Below, piece by piece: positions 25,970-35,484 of a DNA stretch of 64,000 nt. Every line of letters begins with the position of its first letter. Position 1 is the stretch's first letter. The stretch spans positions 31,496-95,495 of the forward strand of contig CALKJW010000034.1 in NCBI GenBank assembly GCA_937995595.1, read 5' to 3'. The notes beneath the pieces are model-generated. The model made no database searches. It saw only the letters and a program-made list of their open reading frames with translations, and had not been told where the DNA came from. The DNA comes from an uncultured Phycisphaerales bacterium (lineage in GTDB: Bacteria; Planctomycetota; Phycisphaerae; Phycisphaerales; UBA1924). Made by a program: the position numbers and the translations under genes.

Positions 25970-26251
25970 TTGTCGGAACGTGCGAGCGTCAAGGTGAAGA
26001 TCGTCAACCGGCTGGGCCTGCACGCCCGGCCGGCGATGTGCTTTGTCGACGCCGCGACGCCGTTCAAGTCCAGCATCACCGTCAGCCGCGCCGGGTCGGG
26101 TTCGCCGGTCGACGGCAAGTCGATCATGCAGATGATGATGCTCGCGGCGACCAAGGGGACGGAACTGGAGATCGTCGCCGAGGGCGAGGACGCTGCAAGC
26201 GCGTGCGAGACGCTCAGGCGGCTTGTGGAGAGCGGGTTCGATGAGGAGTGA
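25970..26251 (+). CDS. HPr-like phosphocarrier (NPr)
   Basis: 93-residue HPr fold. The active His is in NRLGLHARPAM, and a Ser46-like site is kept in VDGKSIMQMMML, so both EI-dependent and HprK-type phosphorylation are possible. The start appears to be TTG at 25970 with GAGG just upstream; GTG 25989 would remove the first strand. It would pass phosphate from enzyme I (not in this window) to the EIIA next door. Its last 11 bases overlap the start of the Trm112-like gene. Confidence 0.9.
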   Translation: MSERASVKVKIVNRLGLHARPAMCFVDAATPFKSSITVSRAGSGSPVDGKSIMQMMMLAATKGTELEIVAEGEDAASACETLRRLVESGFDEE

Positions 26252-26480
26252 GCCCGCGCCGCCCGCCGACCCGTTCATCGACCCCGGCGCCTTGGTGCTG
26301 CTGCGGTGCCCGCTGACGGGCCGACCCCTGCGTCCGATCGTCCAGCACGGCCGGCCGATGCTGCAGGCCGAGGGCGAGCCAGGCGGTCCGCGCTACCCTG
26401 TTGTCAACGGCATCCCGGTGCTGCTGCCATCCGCGGCCGAGCGCGATGCCGCCGACTTCTTTTCGCGCACTCAGACGTGA
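26241..26480 (+). CDS. Trm112/UPF0434-like small protein
   Basis: 79 residues with the Trm112p-family pattern: LLRCPLTGRPLRP, then RYPVVNGIPVLLPSAA. One Cys of the usual zinc pair is visible; the second half is PVVNGIP as in YcaR-type proteins. Members support methyltransferases or cell-wall enzymes, but the bacterial role is mostly unknown. The ATG overlaps the HPr stop by 11 nt. Confidence 0.75.
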   Translation: MRSEPAPPADPFIDPGALVLLRCPLTGRPLRPIVQHGRPMLQAEGEPGGPRYPVVNGIPVLLPSAAERDAADFFSRTQT

Positions 26481-26488
26481 GCCCGCCC

Positions 26489-27535
26489 ATGCTGACCGCC
26501 CCCACCGCCTGCCTGCTCGTCTCGACCGTGCTTGCCCAGACCTCCGACTTCGGCGGCGATCGGCGCGACGTGATGCCCGCGACGCTGGTCGTCGCCGCCG
26601 CGCGGCCGCAGCCCGAGCCGGCGCCCGCCCAGAAGCCCGCCGCCGGCGACCGGCTGGATCAGGTCGTCGGGCCGAGCGAGCCGGAACTGCTCGCCAGCGG
26701 GCTGAAGTTCACCGAGGGTCCCGTGTGGGTGCCGGCGCGCGACGGGCAGCCCGGTTACCTGCTGTTCTCCGACATTCCCGCGGACACGATCTACCGGCTC
26801 GACATGCCCAAGGGCGGCGAGACGAGCGAACCCAAGGTCTTCCGATCGCCCTCGGGCAAGAGCAACGGCCTGATCCTCGACCGCGAGGGGCGGCTGGTGG
26901 TCTGCGAGCACGCGGGGCGCGTGGTGAGGATCGAGAAGAACGGCGACGTCACGGTGCTGGCCGAGAAGTGGGAAGACAAGAAACTCAACAGCCCGAACGA
27001 CCTGTGCGTGGGCGCCGACGGCTCGGTGTTCTTCACCGACCCGCCGTACGGCCTGGGCGGCCCGCTCGGCTTTGCGCGCGAATCCGAGACCGGGTTCAGC
27101 GGCGTGTACCGCATCGACCCGCAGGGCAAACTCCACCTGCTGGTCAAGGACCTTGAAACGCCCAACGGCATCGCGCTCTCGCCCGACAACAAGACGCTCT
27201 ATGTCGGCAACCATGGCAAGGGTGTGGTGTGGTCGTACCCCGTCAACCCCGACGGAACCGTGGGCAAGGGCAAGGTCTTCGCCGAACTCAAGGCCGGGCA
27301 GCGTCGGGCGGGCGCGGACGGCGTCAGGACCGACCGCGACGGGAACGTGTACGTGGGCGCGGGGCGGTCGGGGGTGCAGGTGCTGGACCCCAAGGGTGAC
27401 CTGATCGGCATCATCGGCCTGCCGCGCGGGGCTACGAACCTGTGCTTCGGCGGCGACGACGGGCGGACGCTGTTTGTCGTCGCTGGCGACTCGGTGTACC
27501 GCCTGCGGGTCAAGGTCCCCGGCGCGGGCATGTAG
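26489..27535 (+). CDS. Secreted SMP-30/gluconolactonase-like beta-propeller
   Basis: 348 residues. An N-terminal signal-like segment (LTAPTACLLVSTVLAQ) is followed by a Pro/Ala linker and a six-bladed SMP-30/gluconolaconase/LRE-like propeller: GLKFTEGPVWVPA, LLFSDIPADTIYRLD, SNGLILDREGRLVVCEH, SPNDLCVGADGSVFFTDPPYG, NGIALSPDNKTLYV, and GVRTDRDGNVYV. The Glu, Asn and Asp metal ligands of the family are at the expected places. Lactonase activity on sugar lactones is the usual role. A GTG at 26477 overlapping the previous stop (GTGA) is an alternative start. Confidence 0.85.
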   Translation: MLTAPTACLLVSTVLAQTSDFGGDRRDVMPATLVVAAARPQPEPAPAQKPAAGDRLDQVVGPSEPELLASGLKFTEGPVWVPARDGQPGYLLFSDIPADTIYRLDMPKGGETSEPKVFRSPSGKSNGLILDREGRLVVCEHAGRVVRIEKNGDVTVLAEKWEDKKLNSPNDLCVGADGSVFFTDPPYGLGGPLGFARESETGFSGVYRIDPQGKLHLLVKDLETPNGIALSPDNKTLYVGNHGKGVVWSYPVNPDGTVGKGKVFAELKAGQRRAGADGVRTDRDGNVYVGAGRSGVQVLDPKGDLIGIIGLPRGATNLCFGGDDGRTLFVVAGDSVYRLRVKVPGAGM

Positions 27536-27657
27536 CACCGGCCCGGTTCGTATCTGCCTGTGGGGGCGATTCCTGTTCCGGACCGAACCAAACAGCGGCT
27601 GTCGTACGAACAGAACATTGACCCCGCGCCGAGCCCGGGACTGAAACCGCCGGACCG

Positions 27658-28761
27658 ATGGCCGATATCCAAGTGCAGAACCGCATGGCCGCGAGCGCCC
27701 CACCCACCCACACCCCCACCACCCAAGCCAAGGGGACCGCCCCGCGCCACGCGGCGCCGGCGGGAGGCGATCCCAACTCGGCCAAGGGCCCCAACGGGCA
27801 ACCGGGGAGTGGCCCATCCGCACAGCCCCGGCGGCGGCTCACGCTCGTGCAACTGTTCCTCGGCTTCACGGTCAGCGGCTCGATGATGGCCGTCGCGGCG
27901 TCGATCATGATCCACGTCTCGCTGGCGCTCATCGCCGCGGCCGTGGGCGTGGCGGTCGCCGCGGTCGGTGGTCATCGCGACGGCCCGCGCGGCGACTATG
28001 AGTTGAACATCGCGGCGGACGTGCCGCTCTCGGGTCTGCTCGACGCGCCTCTCGAGGCGCTCTCGCCGGTCGTGGCCGACACCGAACTGCCCGACGTGAC
28101 GACCAGCGGCATCCTCGACGGCGCCGGCGGCGACGACCGGCCCGCGTCGGGCGCCGGCCTTGGCTCGATCGGCGAAGGACTGGGCGGCGCGGGCGGGGGC
28201 GACATCGGCGACGGGATGGGCCTTGGCGGCGCGGGCGGGGGCGGGGGCGCGGCGTCGTTCTTCGGCGTCGAGGCGCAGGGCTCGCGGTTCGTGTACATCG
28301 TCGACGTGTCCGGCTCGATGCGCGGCGAAAAGATCGCCGCGCTCAAGACCGAACTCAGCGAATCCATCAAGGCGATGATGGAGCACATGAGTTTTCTGGT
28401 GATCACCTTTTCGTCCGAGTCGCAGCCGCTGGGCGACAAGCGACGCTGGACCGACGCGACCGACACGGGCAAGCGTTGGGCGATGGAGAAGATCGTCGCG
28501 CTGGAGGCCTGGGGGAACACGGTCCCGTGGCCGGCGTTCGAGATCGCGCTGGCCACGAAGCCCGCGCCCGACGCGATCTACTTCATGACCGACGGCATCT
28601 TCGACCCCATCGTCGCCGACCAGTTGGCGGTGCGGAACACGGGCTCCAAGAAGGTCCCGATCCACTGCATCACCTTTGTTGACCGCTCGGCGGAGGAACT
28701 GATGCGCCGGATCGCGGCCGACTCGGGCGGGACGTATGCTCACGTGCCGGGCCCGCGCTGA
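27658..28761 (+). CDS. Membrane-anchored VWA-domain protein (first gene of unknown four-gene operon)
   Basis: 367 residues. A Pro/Ala/Thr-rich cytoplasmic N-terminus (about 1-60) precedes a hydrophobic segment (about 65-104, with SMMAVAASIMIHVSLALIAA). A Gly-rich linker (about 150-200) leads to a von Willebrand A domain with an intact MIDAS (IVDVSGSMRGEK at about 214-225; later YFMTDGIFD). VWA domains bind metal and protein ligands. The layout resembles VWA proteins fused to TonB/MotA-like anchors. It is followed after 22 bp by a 1334-residue secreted protein. There is no MoxR gene adjacent. Confidence 0.82.
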   Translation: MADIQVQNRMAASAPPTHTPTTQAKGTAPRHAAPAGGDPNSAKGPNGQPGSGPSAQPRRRLTLVQLFLGFTVSGSMMAVAASIMIHVSLALIAAAVGVAVAAVGGHRDGPRGDYELNIAADVPLSGLLDAPLEALSPVVADTELPDVTTSGILDGAGGDDRPASGAGLGSIGEGLGGAGGGDIGDGMGLGGAGGGGGAASFFGVEAQGSRFVYIVDVSGSMRGEKIAALKTELSESIKAMMEHMSFLVITFSSESQPLGDKRRWTDATDTGKRWAMEKIVALEAWGNTVPWPAFEIALATKPAPDAIYFMTDGIFDPIVADQLAVRNTGSKKVPIHCITFVDRSAEELMRRIAADSGGTYAHVPGPR

Positions 28762-28783
28762 CCGCGCCCGCCCCAGGGACGCG

Positions 28784-31700
28784 ATGAACGCCCGACCCCA
28801 GCGGCATCTCCGTCGCACGCTCTTGGCCGCCGCGCTTGCGGCCGCGTCAGCGGTGGCATCGCAGGCCGCGCAGCCCGAGCAGGGCGTGACGGTCCGGCCT
28901 CGATCGATCGGTGAGCACGCGGCGCGGATCGAGGGCGTCGTGGAATCGGCATCCGCGGCGGGCGTGGTGGTCCGCCGCGGCGAGGGCGCCGGCGCGACGC
29001 GCGTCGTCGTCGGTCTCGACCGGCTCGCGCAGCCCGCGGACCCGGCCCTTGCCGAAGCGCTGGCCCGCGCGAGCACGCCGGGCCAACCCGATCTGTCAAC
29101 GATCGGGACCGACCTGTGGCGCGCCCGCACACGGCTTGAGCGCGGCGACTGGGACGGCGCGGAGCCGCTCCTCGACCGCGTCGCGCCGTTCACGATCGCC
29201 GCGGGCGGCCCGACCGGCGCGACCACGGCGCAGGGCCTGCTCGTCTGCCGCCTCGTGCGGGAGGCCCGCGCGGGCGCGGTCTGGTCGTGGCTCGACTATG
29301 TCGCCATCGTGCGCGCCGGGCCGGGCGTGGCCGAGGCGCCCGCGGGCAGTCTGATCGCGCCCCCGGCCAATGCGCCGACGACATGGGAGGGCGGACGGGT
29401 CGCGTTGCTCGTCGGGGCTGCACCGATCGACCTGCGCACGGGGCTCGCGCCCGCGCTGCCGCCGATCTGGACGCCCGCGCCCGCGCTGGAGTCGATCCTG
29501 CGCTCGGCCGAGTGGGAGCGGCTCGCCCGCGCCGACACCGGGCCCGCGGCCGAACTGGCCGCGCTGTACCGCGCCGCGGGCGCGTTCGAGGCTGGCACCG
29601 CGCAACCGCTGCCCGCGCCGACGTCGGCGCACGAGGGCGTCCGACTCGTGCGCGACGTCGTGGCCGCGCGTGCGGGCGAGGCCGATGCCCGTGCGCAGGC
29701 CCGCGCGGCGCTGGCCGCGCGGCTGGGCGCCGAATCGGTCGAGCGCTGGGTCGAGGCGTGGTGCCGCGTGGGCATCGGCCGGTCGCTGGTGCGCGAGGCC
29801 GACCCGGAGGCGGTCGTCACCGGCGTCCTCGAACTGCTGCACGCGCCGGCGCGCTTCGCCTACGACCAACCGTACATCGCCGGCGTCGCGCTGGCGACGG
29901 CGGCGGTCGCGATGGCGGACCTGGGCGACGTCGCCGCGGCGGCCGCGCTCAGGGCCGAGTTTGAGTCGGCCTTCCCGGCGCACCCGGCCCGGTCGTGGCC
30001 GGCGTTCGGACAGATCGGCGCGGGAACGGGCGGCGCGGCGCTGGGCGCCGGCCCCGGCGCGGTGCTGATGGCGATCGCGCTGGGCGCGCAGCGCGAGCGC
30101 GCGGCCCAGCCACCGGACGTGCCCGAGGTCGAAGCGGCCGGCCCCGACGACGCGCTGGAGGCGTACCTGCGAAGGCTCGGGCTGAACACGCTGCTGGCGC
30201 GCCACCTGGAGCGGCGCGTCGCGACGCTGGGGCGCGACCGGCGCGGCCCCGTGGCCGAACGGCTGGCGCGCCTGTACGTGGACCTGCTGGAGCGCGCCGG
30301 CAACGCGGAGGAACGGTCGCGCTGGGAGCAACTGGCGCAGAAACTCCTGCGCGACGTGCCCGAGGCCGACGGGCACGAACTCCGCATCAGTTTGGCGCGG
30401 GTGCTGTACGTCCGGGCCGAGGAGGTCTGCGAGCGCGTCCGCCTGCGCATGGCGACGCCCGAGGAAGCCGCCGAGGCCGAGCGCGTGCTGCGTCAGGTCG
30501 AGCCGCAGTTCCGCGAGATCGCCTCCAAGACGCACCGTCGCGTGGAAGCGCTGGAGAAGATCGAGAACCTCGGCGACGCGACGGAAGAGATGACCCGCCA
30601 ACTGGCCGATGCGCGGCGCGTGCGCTCACTCTCGTTCTTCTACGCCGGCTGGTGCCAGTACTACCTGGCCATGCTGACACGGCCCGAGCCGGGCGCGACC
30701 GAGGCGCTCAAGTGCTTCGGCTGGCTGCTCAACTCGCCGCACGGGCGGATCGCGACCATCGAGCGCGTCCCCGTCTCGATGCTGCGCTTCGAGCACGTGG
30801 CCCGCGCGGCCGTGGGCTGCGGCCTGGCCGCCTCGCTGCGGAGCGCCGACGGCGAGGCGATGCGGTGGCTCGAGACCGTGGCCGACGCGCCCGACGTCGC
30901 GCCCGCGGTGCGGGCGCAACTGCTCTCGCGCCAGATCGCCGTGCTGGCGCAGGCGCGGCGGTGGTCCGACATGGAGCGGCTGATCCGCAAGGCGCGCAAC
31001 AGCGACCGCGCCGGCGGCGGGGAGGACGTCCGCCCGCTCGCCGTGCACGAGGCCCGGCTGCTCGCGGTCGTCACGCTCGAAGCCGACGCGCGCGTCTCGG
31101 GCCCGCAACTGGCCCAACTGGCGCGCGTCGCGCTGGGCGACCTGATCGCGCGCGGCGAGATCGCGCACGTGCTCGACCTCACCTCGCGCTTCGGCACCGC
31201 GCCCATCGGCGAGACCGGCTTCATCGTTCACTACGTCCGAGGCGTCAAGGCCTACGACGAGGCGCGCGCCGCGCACCGCGAGTCCGGCGCTGACCCGGAG
31301 GAACCCGCCACGCGCGACGCGGTCGTCAACCAGTACCGAGCCGCCGCGGACCTGCTCCGCGCCGCGCTGGGCCAGCCCGACGCCGCGAACTACCGACCCG
31401 AGCGGGCCAGGGCCGCCCTGTTCGCGGGCCGCTCGCTGTTCTACGCGGGTGACTTCGCCGGCTCGGGCGACCTGTTCACGCAGGCGTGGCAGCACTCCGC
31501 GGCCATGGACGCTCGCTCGGCCGAGAGCGAGGAGGCGCTCTGGCTGGCGGTGGTCGCGCTGGACCGCGCGGCGTCGCGCCCGGGAGCGCCGACGGAGGCG
31601 GCGCAGCGGCGCGCGCAGACCGGCGCGATGTTCCTGCAGACCTACCCCGACTCGCCGCGCGCCGCACGCCTGCTGTTGATGCGCGCCGCGGCGGGCGACG

Positions 31701-32788
31701 TGGGCGACGACGAGGCGCTGCGCGTGCTGGAGTCGGTGCCGCGCGACGCGCCGATGTACGAGGCGGCGCGACGGCAGATCGCCCGCATCCTCTACAACCG
31801 CTACCGCGCTGCCGCGGGCAGCGAGCGCGACTTCGCCGCGCTGCGGTTCGTGACGGTCGCGGAGGAACTCCTGGCCATGGACCGCCGTGCCGCGACCGCG
31901 GGCCAGGACAGGGACGCCGCGGCGAGGGCGGTCGTGCGCGGGCGGCAACTGCTCGACGCGCTGCTGGGCGTCAGCTCGCCCGACGCCGACCGCGCGCAGT
32001 CCACGCTCGAACTGGTCCGCACCCTCGCGCGCGTCGCCTCGCTCGACCTCGCCGAGCACGAGGCGGAGTTGACGTTCCGCGAACTGCAGATCGCGCTGAT
32101 CCGCTCTCGCGACGACGAGGCCGCCGCGCTGGCGTCGCGGCTCGAGTCGATGCCCGGGGCGCGGCGCGAGTACCTCCCCGCGGCGGACCGTCTGCTCTAC
32201 CGGCGCGCGGCCGACCGATTCCGCGCCGCGCGCACGCCCGAGGCCCGGCTCGACGCCGCCCGCGCGGTGGTACGGTTCGGCACGCGCGTCATCGACCAAC
32301 TCCCCGGCGCCGGGCCCGACGGCACACCCGCCGACGCGGCGAGCCTGGCGCTGTACGCCACGGTCGCCGGCGCGGCGTTCGAGACCTGGTCGGCGTCGCG
32401 GCGCACCGAGCAGGACGGCGGCGACACCGCGGCCCGCGACCTGGCGATGCAACTCGACCGGGCCGTGCTGCGCGCAGCGCCACGCACCGAGGACTCGCTC
32501 CGCCGACTGGCCGCCGCCAGCGAGGCCGCGGGCGAACACCGCGCCGCGCTCGACTGCTGGGGCGTGCTGCTCGCGGCCGCGCCGAGCGGGTCGGACTCGT
32601 GGTTCGAGGCCCGCTACCACGCGCTGCGCGTGCTGATGAAGATCGACATCGGACGTGCACGCGACCTGATTGTTCAGCACAAGGTGCTCTACCCGTCGTA
32701 CGGTCCCGAGCCGTGGGGCGCGCGCATCCGCGAACTCGAAGCATCGATGTCCGGCGCTGCGCCGGCGGGGAACGGGGGTGCGCCGTGA
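28784..32788 (+). CDS. Very large secreted helical-repeat protein of unknown function
   Basis: 1334 residues. A signal peptide is visible (LLAAALAAASAVASQAA). The rest is Ala/Arg/Glu-rich and helical, with many TPR-like pairs such as ARAALFAGRSLFYAGDFAGS and SAESEEALWLAVVALDRAA, and ends in LLIVQH-type helices (ARDLIVQHKVLYPSYGPEPW). No catalytic motif is recognised. I read it as a periplasmic scaffold with TPR/alpha-solenoid structure. The ATG at 28784 follows a CAGGGAC stretch. Its stop overlaps the next start (GTGA). The family is not recognised. Confidence 0.75.
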   Translation: MNARPQRHLRRTLLAAALAAASAVASQAAQPEQGVTVRPRSIGEHAARIEGVVESASAAGVVVRRGEGAGATRVVVGLDRLAQPADPALAEALARASTPGQPDLSTIGTDLWRARTRLERGDWDGAEPLLDRVAPFTIAAGGPTGATTAQGLLVCRLVREARAGAVWSWLDYVAIVRAGPGVAEAPAGSLIAPPANAPTTWEGGRVALLVGAAPIDLRTGLAPALPPIWTPAPALESILRSAEWERLARADTGPAAELAALYRAAGAFEAGTAQPLPAPTSAHEGVRLVRDVVAARAGEADARAQARAALAARLGAESVERWVEAWCRVGIGRSLVREADPEAVVTGVLELLHAPARFAYDQPYIAGVALATAAVAMADLGDVAAAAALRAEFESAFPAHPARSWPAFGQIGAGTGGAALGAGPGAVLMAIALGAQRERAAQPPDVPEVEAAGPDDALEAYLRRLGLNTLLARHLERRVATLGRDRRGPVAERLARLYVDLLERAGNAEERSRWEQLAQKLLRDVPEADGHELRISLARVLYVRAEEVCERVRLRMATPEEAAEAERVLRQVEPQFREIASKTHRRVEALEKIENLGDATEEMTRQLADARRVRSLSFFYAGWCQYYLAMLTRPEPGATEALKCFGWLLNSPHGRIATIERVPVSMLRFEHVARAAVGCGLAASLRSADGEAMRWLETVADAPDVAPAVRAQLLSRQIAVLAQARRWSDMERLIRKARNSDRAGGGEDVRPLAVHEARLLAVVTLEADARVSGPQLAQLARVALGDLIARGEIAHVLDLTSRFGTAPIGETGFIVHYVRGVKAYDEARAAHRESGADPEEPATRDAVVNQYRAAADLLRAALGQPDAANYRPERARAALFAGRSLFYAGDFAGSGDLFTQAWQHSAAMDARSAESEEALWLAVVALDRAASRPGAPTEAAQRRAQTGAMFLQTYPDSPRAARLLLMRAAAGDVGDDEALRVLESVPRDAPMYEAARRQIARILYNRYRAAAGSERDFAALRFVTVAEELLAMDRRAATAGQDRDAAARAVVRGRQLLDALLGVSSPDADRAQSTLELVRTLARVASLDLAEHEAELTFRELQIALIRSRDDEAAALASRLESMPGARREYLPAADRLLYRRAADRFRAARTPEARLDAARAVVRFGTRVIDQLPGAGPDGTPADAASLALYATVAGAAFETWSASRRTEQDGGDTAARDLAMQLDRAVLRAAPRTEDSLRRLAAASEAAGEHRAALDCWGVLLAAAPSGSDSWFEARYHALRVLMKIDIGRARDLIVQHKVLYPSYGPEPWGARIRELEASMSGAAPAGNGGAP

Positions 32789-35484
32789 CGCACGACCCGC
32801 GCCCGCTCATCGCACGCTTCCTCGGCCCCGGGGCCGTCGAGCACGGGCCGTTCGGCCTGCTGGGCGTTTCGCCCGACGACTGCGGGCCCGACCGCGTCGA
32901 CGCCGCGCTGCAGCGCCAACTCGACCGCGTCGCGGCCCACCGCGAGGCCGAAACTCCGGGCGCCGACGACGTGCGGCTGGCGCTCCACGCCGCGGCAACG
33001 CAGTTGCTCGACCCGCGCGTGCGGGCGCACCTGGTCGAGCGATGGCGGCCGTCGTACGCGGCGGCAAGGGCCGCGGGCGCGCAGCGCACGGCACAACAGC
33101 CGCAGGCCACCCGGCCCGCGCCGGTCGCGGCCAAACCCGACGACCTCGACCGGAGGCTTCGCGAGCGCGAGGACGATGGACAGCGCGAACTGATCCGCGT
33201 GATGGTCTTCATCGGCGCGGCGACGATGCTGATGATCGCGCTGGGGCTGGTCGCGATTTTGGCCATCGGCTCCGGCGGAGCGGGCGGCGGCGGGGGAGCG
33301 CCGGCAGCGCGGAACCCGACCGCCGCGCCGACCCCTCCGAGCGCACAGGGCCCGGACGCCGCCCCCCCGTCGCCGGACCCGCAGGCCGCCGACGGCCAGA
33401 CGGAACCGTCGGCTGATGCGCGACCGTCCGCACGCGTCGCGACCGACCTTGTGGACCCGCGCCGCACGCTCCACGAACTGCGCGAGTGCGCCAAGGCCGC
33501 TCGCGGCGACCCGAACGCCGCGCTGCCGACCTTCGACCGGCTGGTCCGCCAACTCTCGGACTGGTGGGTGCGCTACGACCCGGCGGTGCGGCGAGCGTGC
33601 GACGACGCGGTGCTGGAAGTGCTGCTGGCGATGGCCGCGTCGCCGGAAGTGCTCGACGCCGCGATCGAGTCGGTCGCTTCGCACTCGGCGGCGTTCGTCG
33701 CCGCGCCGGGCGAGTCGGACAAGCCCCGCGCCCGCCTGCTTCCCGCCGAGGTCTGGCCGGTGGCGTGGTCGGTCGGCATGCTGACCCGTCTGTCGCGCGA
33801 GCGCGACGTGCCGACGCGCATGGCCGTGGCCGTGTCCGACGCGCTCGACGCGCGGCTGGGCGCGGCCCGCCCGTCCGACCAGACCTTTGAGTCCGGCGCG
33901 GCCGGCGCGCTCCGCCGCCTGCCCGCGCTGCTGATGAACGACCGCTCGGTCCGCGGGCACGTCCGCGATTCGGCAACGGGCGCGACCGGCAGCACGGCCG
34001 CGGTCAAGAAGTGGATCGAGGCCTGCCGCGCGCTCGCGTCCGACGAAGCCGCGGCGGAGCGCGCGCTGATCGAGGGACTTGAGCAGATCCTGACCACCTG
34101 CCGCGAGCCCGAGGAGGACCTGGGTGTGTTCGAGGCCGTGGGCCTGCTGGTGCGCGAGATCCGCTGGCGAGCCGGGGGCGCGGCGCGTCCGCGCCTGCTC
34201 GACTGGTTCCGCGACCCGCGCGTGTCGGACAGCGACCTGCGCGTCGTCACCGCCGCGCTGGCCCACGGCAGCGCGGCCGAGGGCGTCGATTCGACGATGG
34301 TCTTCTCCGCCGGTGCGGGGCCCGACGACCGCTCGCGCCTGCGCGCGTCCTACGCCGCGGCATGGGGCATCGAGACCGCCGGCCGCGAGCGTGCCTCGCG
34401 CGAATGGGCCGACACGGCCCGCGCCGCGGCGGCCGCGACGTACCCGACGCGCCCCGACGAACTGCTGCGAGAGACCGCCGCCGCCGCACGCCTCAACGAG
34501 GCCGCCCGGCTGATCTGGCGCGGCGAGGGTCAGGCCGCCAAGTCGCTGCTCAGCGACACCGCGCTGGCGCAGAGCCTCGGGCCCAACGCGCCGCCACCGC
34601 CGGCTCCCCCTGTCGTCCACACGTTCACGATCGGCGGACGCGCGACCAACTGGGCCGAGCGCTACCTCGCCGCGGAGCGCAGCATCCCCGCGCGGCTCGA
34701 ACTGATCGCCGAACTGGACCGCATCGGCAGGCCGATCGACCTCGTGACCGCGTCGCTTCTTGCGCGCGAGGCGGTGATCGGCTCACCGATCCAGGTGCGC
34801 TTCGCCGCGGCACGACTCGCCGGGCAACTGGCCGACGAGGCGACGATCGTGCACGCGGTGCTCGACGAACTGCCCGGCGCGCCCAAGACCGCGTCGCTGG
34901 GCGAACTGGTCGAGCGGATCACCCGTCAGCGCCTGCCGCGCGTGACCGATCCGGGATGGGAGATCGCGGCCCGTCGCGCGCTGGTCGAGCGGCTGCTGGG
35001 CATGCTGGCCCGGGGCTCGCCGGAGGCGCGGTTCGAGGAGTACGCGCTGCTGATCGCCGACTCGTACCTCCGAGCCGCCTCGCTGGAGGTGGCTCGCGGC
35101 GCGGGGGCCGCGGCCGAGGGCGCGGTGCTGGGGGCCCGCTCGCTCTGGAGCGCGGTGTACGCCGAGGCGGCCGCCGCGGCGCCGGTCGAGGCCGCGCCGG
35201 TGCCGCTGGACATGATCGAGCGCCGACTCCGCGGGCGGTTGAGCCTCGCCGAGGGACCGGTGCAGGAGTTCGCGGCCCACCAGGTCTCGATCGTCGAGGC
35301 GATGGCGTTCGTGATCTCGGGCGAGCGGCCCACGTCTGCCCGCGCGGTGGGCGCGGTCGTCGAGCGCATGCAGCAGGAGCGGCGCGACGCCCGCCACGTG
35401 TTCGAGCAGTTGCTCGCGACAGAGACCGCCGCGCTGCGCCTGTGGATGATCCGTCTGGGCGTCGAGGAAGGGGGCGCGCCGTGA
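32785..35484 (+). CDS. Single-pass membrane protein with J-like N-terminus and long periplasmic part
   Basis: 899 residues. Residues 1-90 (FGLLGVSPDDCGPDRVDAAL, then DDVRLALHAAATQLLDP) resemble a degenerate J-domain, without the HPD tripeptide. A single TM helix is at about 137-161 (VMVFIGAATMLMIALGLVAI), followed by a Gly/Pro/Ala linker. The rest, about 700 residues, is helical and lacks known motifs. The start GTG overlaps the upstream TGA (GTGA), and its own stop overlaps the next GTG in the same way. Type II topology with the J-like part inside is inferred. Confidence 0.72.
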   Translation: MTHDPRPLIARFLGPGAVEHGPFGLLGVSPDDCGPDRVDAALQRQLDRVAAHREAETPGADDVRLALHAAATQLLDPRVRAHLVERWRPSYAAARAAGAQRTAQQPQATRPAPVAAKPDDLDRRLREREDDGQRELIRVMVFIGAATMLMIALGLVAILAIGSGGAGGGGGAPAARNPTAAPTPPSAQGPDAAPPSPDPQAADGQTEPSADARPSARVATDLVDPRRTLHELRECAKAARGDPNAALPTFDRLVRQLSDWWVRYDPAVRRACDDAVLEVLLAMAASPEVLDAAIESVASHSAAFVAAPGESDKPRARLLPAEVWPVAWSVGMLTRLSRERDVPTRMAVAVSDALDARLGAARPSDQTFESGAAGALRRLPALLMNDRSVRGHVRDSATGATGSTAAVKKWIEACRALASDEAAAERALIEGLEQILTTCREPEEDLGVFEAVGLLVREIRWRAGGAARPRLLDWFRDPRVSDSDLRVVTAALAHGSAAEGVDSTMVFSAGAGPDDRSRLRASYAAAWGIETAGRERASREWADTARAAAAATYPTRPDELLRETAAAARLNEAARLIWRGEGQAAKSLLSDTALAQSLGPNAPPPPAPPVVHTFTIGGRATNWAERYLAAERSIPARLELIAELDRIGRPIDLVTASLLAREAVIGSPIQVRFAAARLAGQLADEATIVHAVLDELPGAPKTASLGELVERITRQRLPRVTDPGWEIAARRALVERLLGMLARGSPEARFEEYALLIADSYLRAASLEVARGAGAAAEGAVLGARSLWSAVYAEAAAAAPVEAAPVPLDMIERRLRGRLSLAEGPVQEFAAHQVSIVEAMAFVISGERPTSARAVGAVVERMQQERRDARHVFEQLLATETAALRLWMIRLGVEEGGAP

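Noticed and set aside
27546..27610. Possible regulatory hairpin (GTTCGTA/TACGAAC) before the VWA gene
   Set aside because: Arms are far apart (about 50 nt) and short; likely chance.
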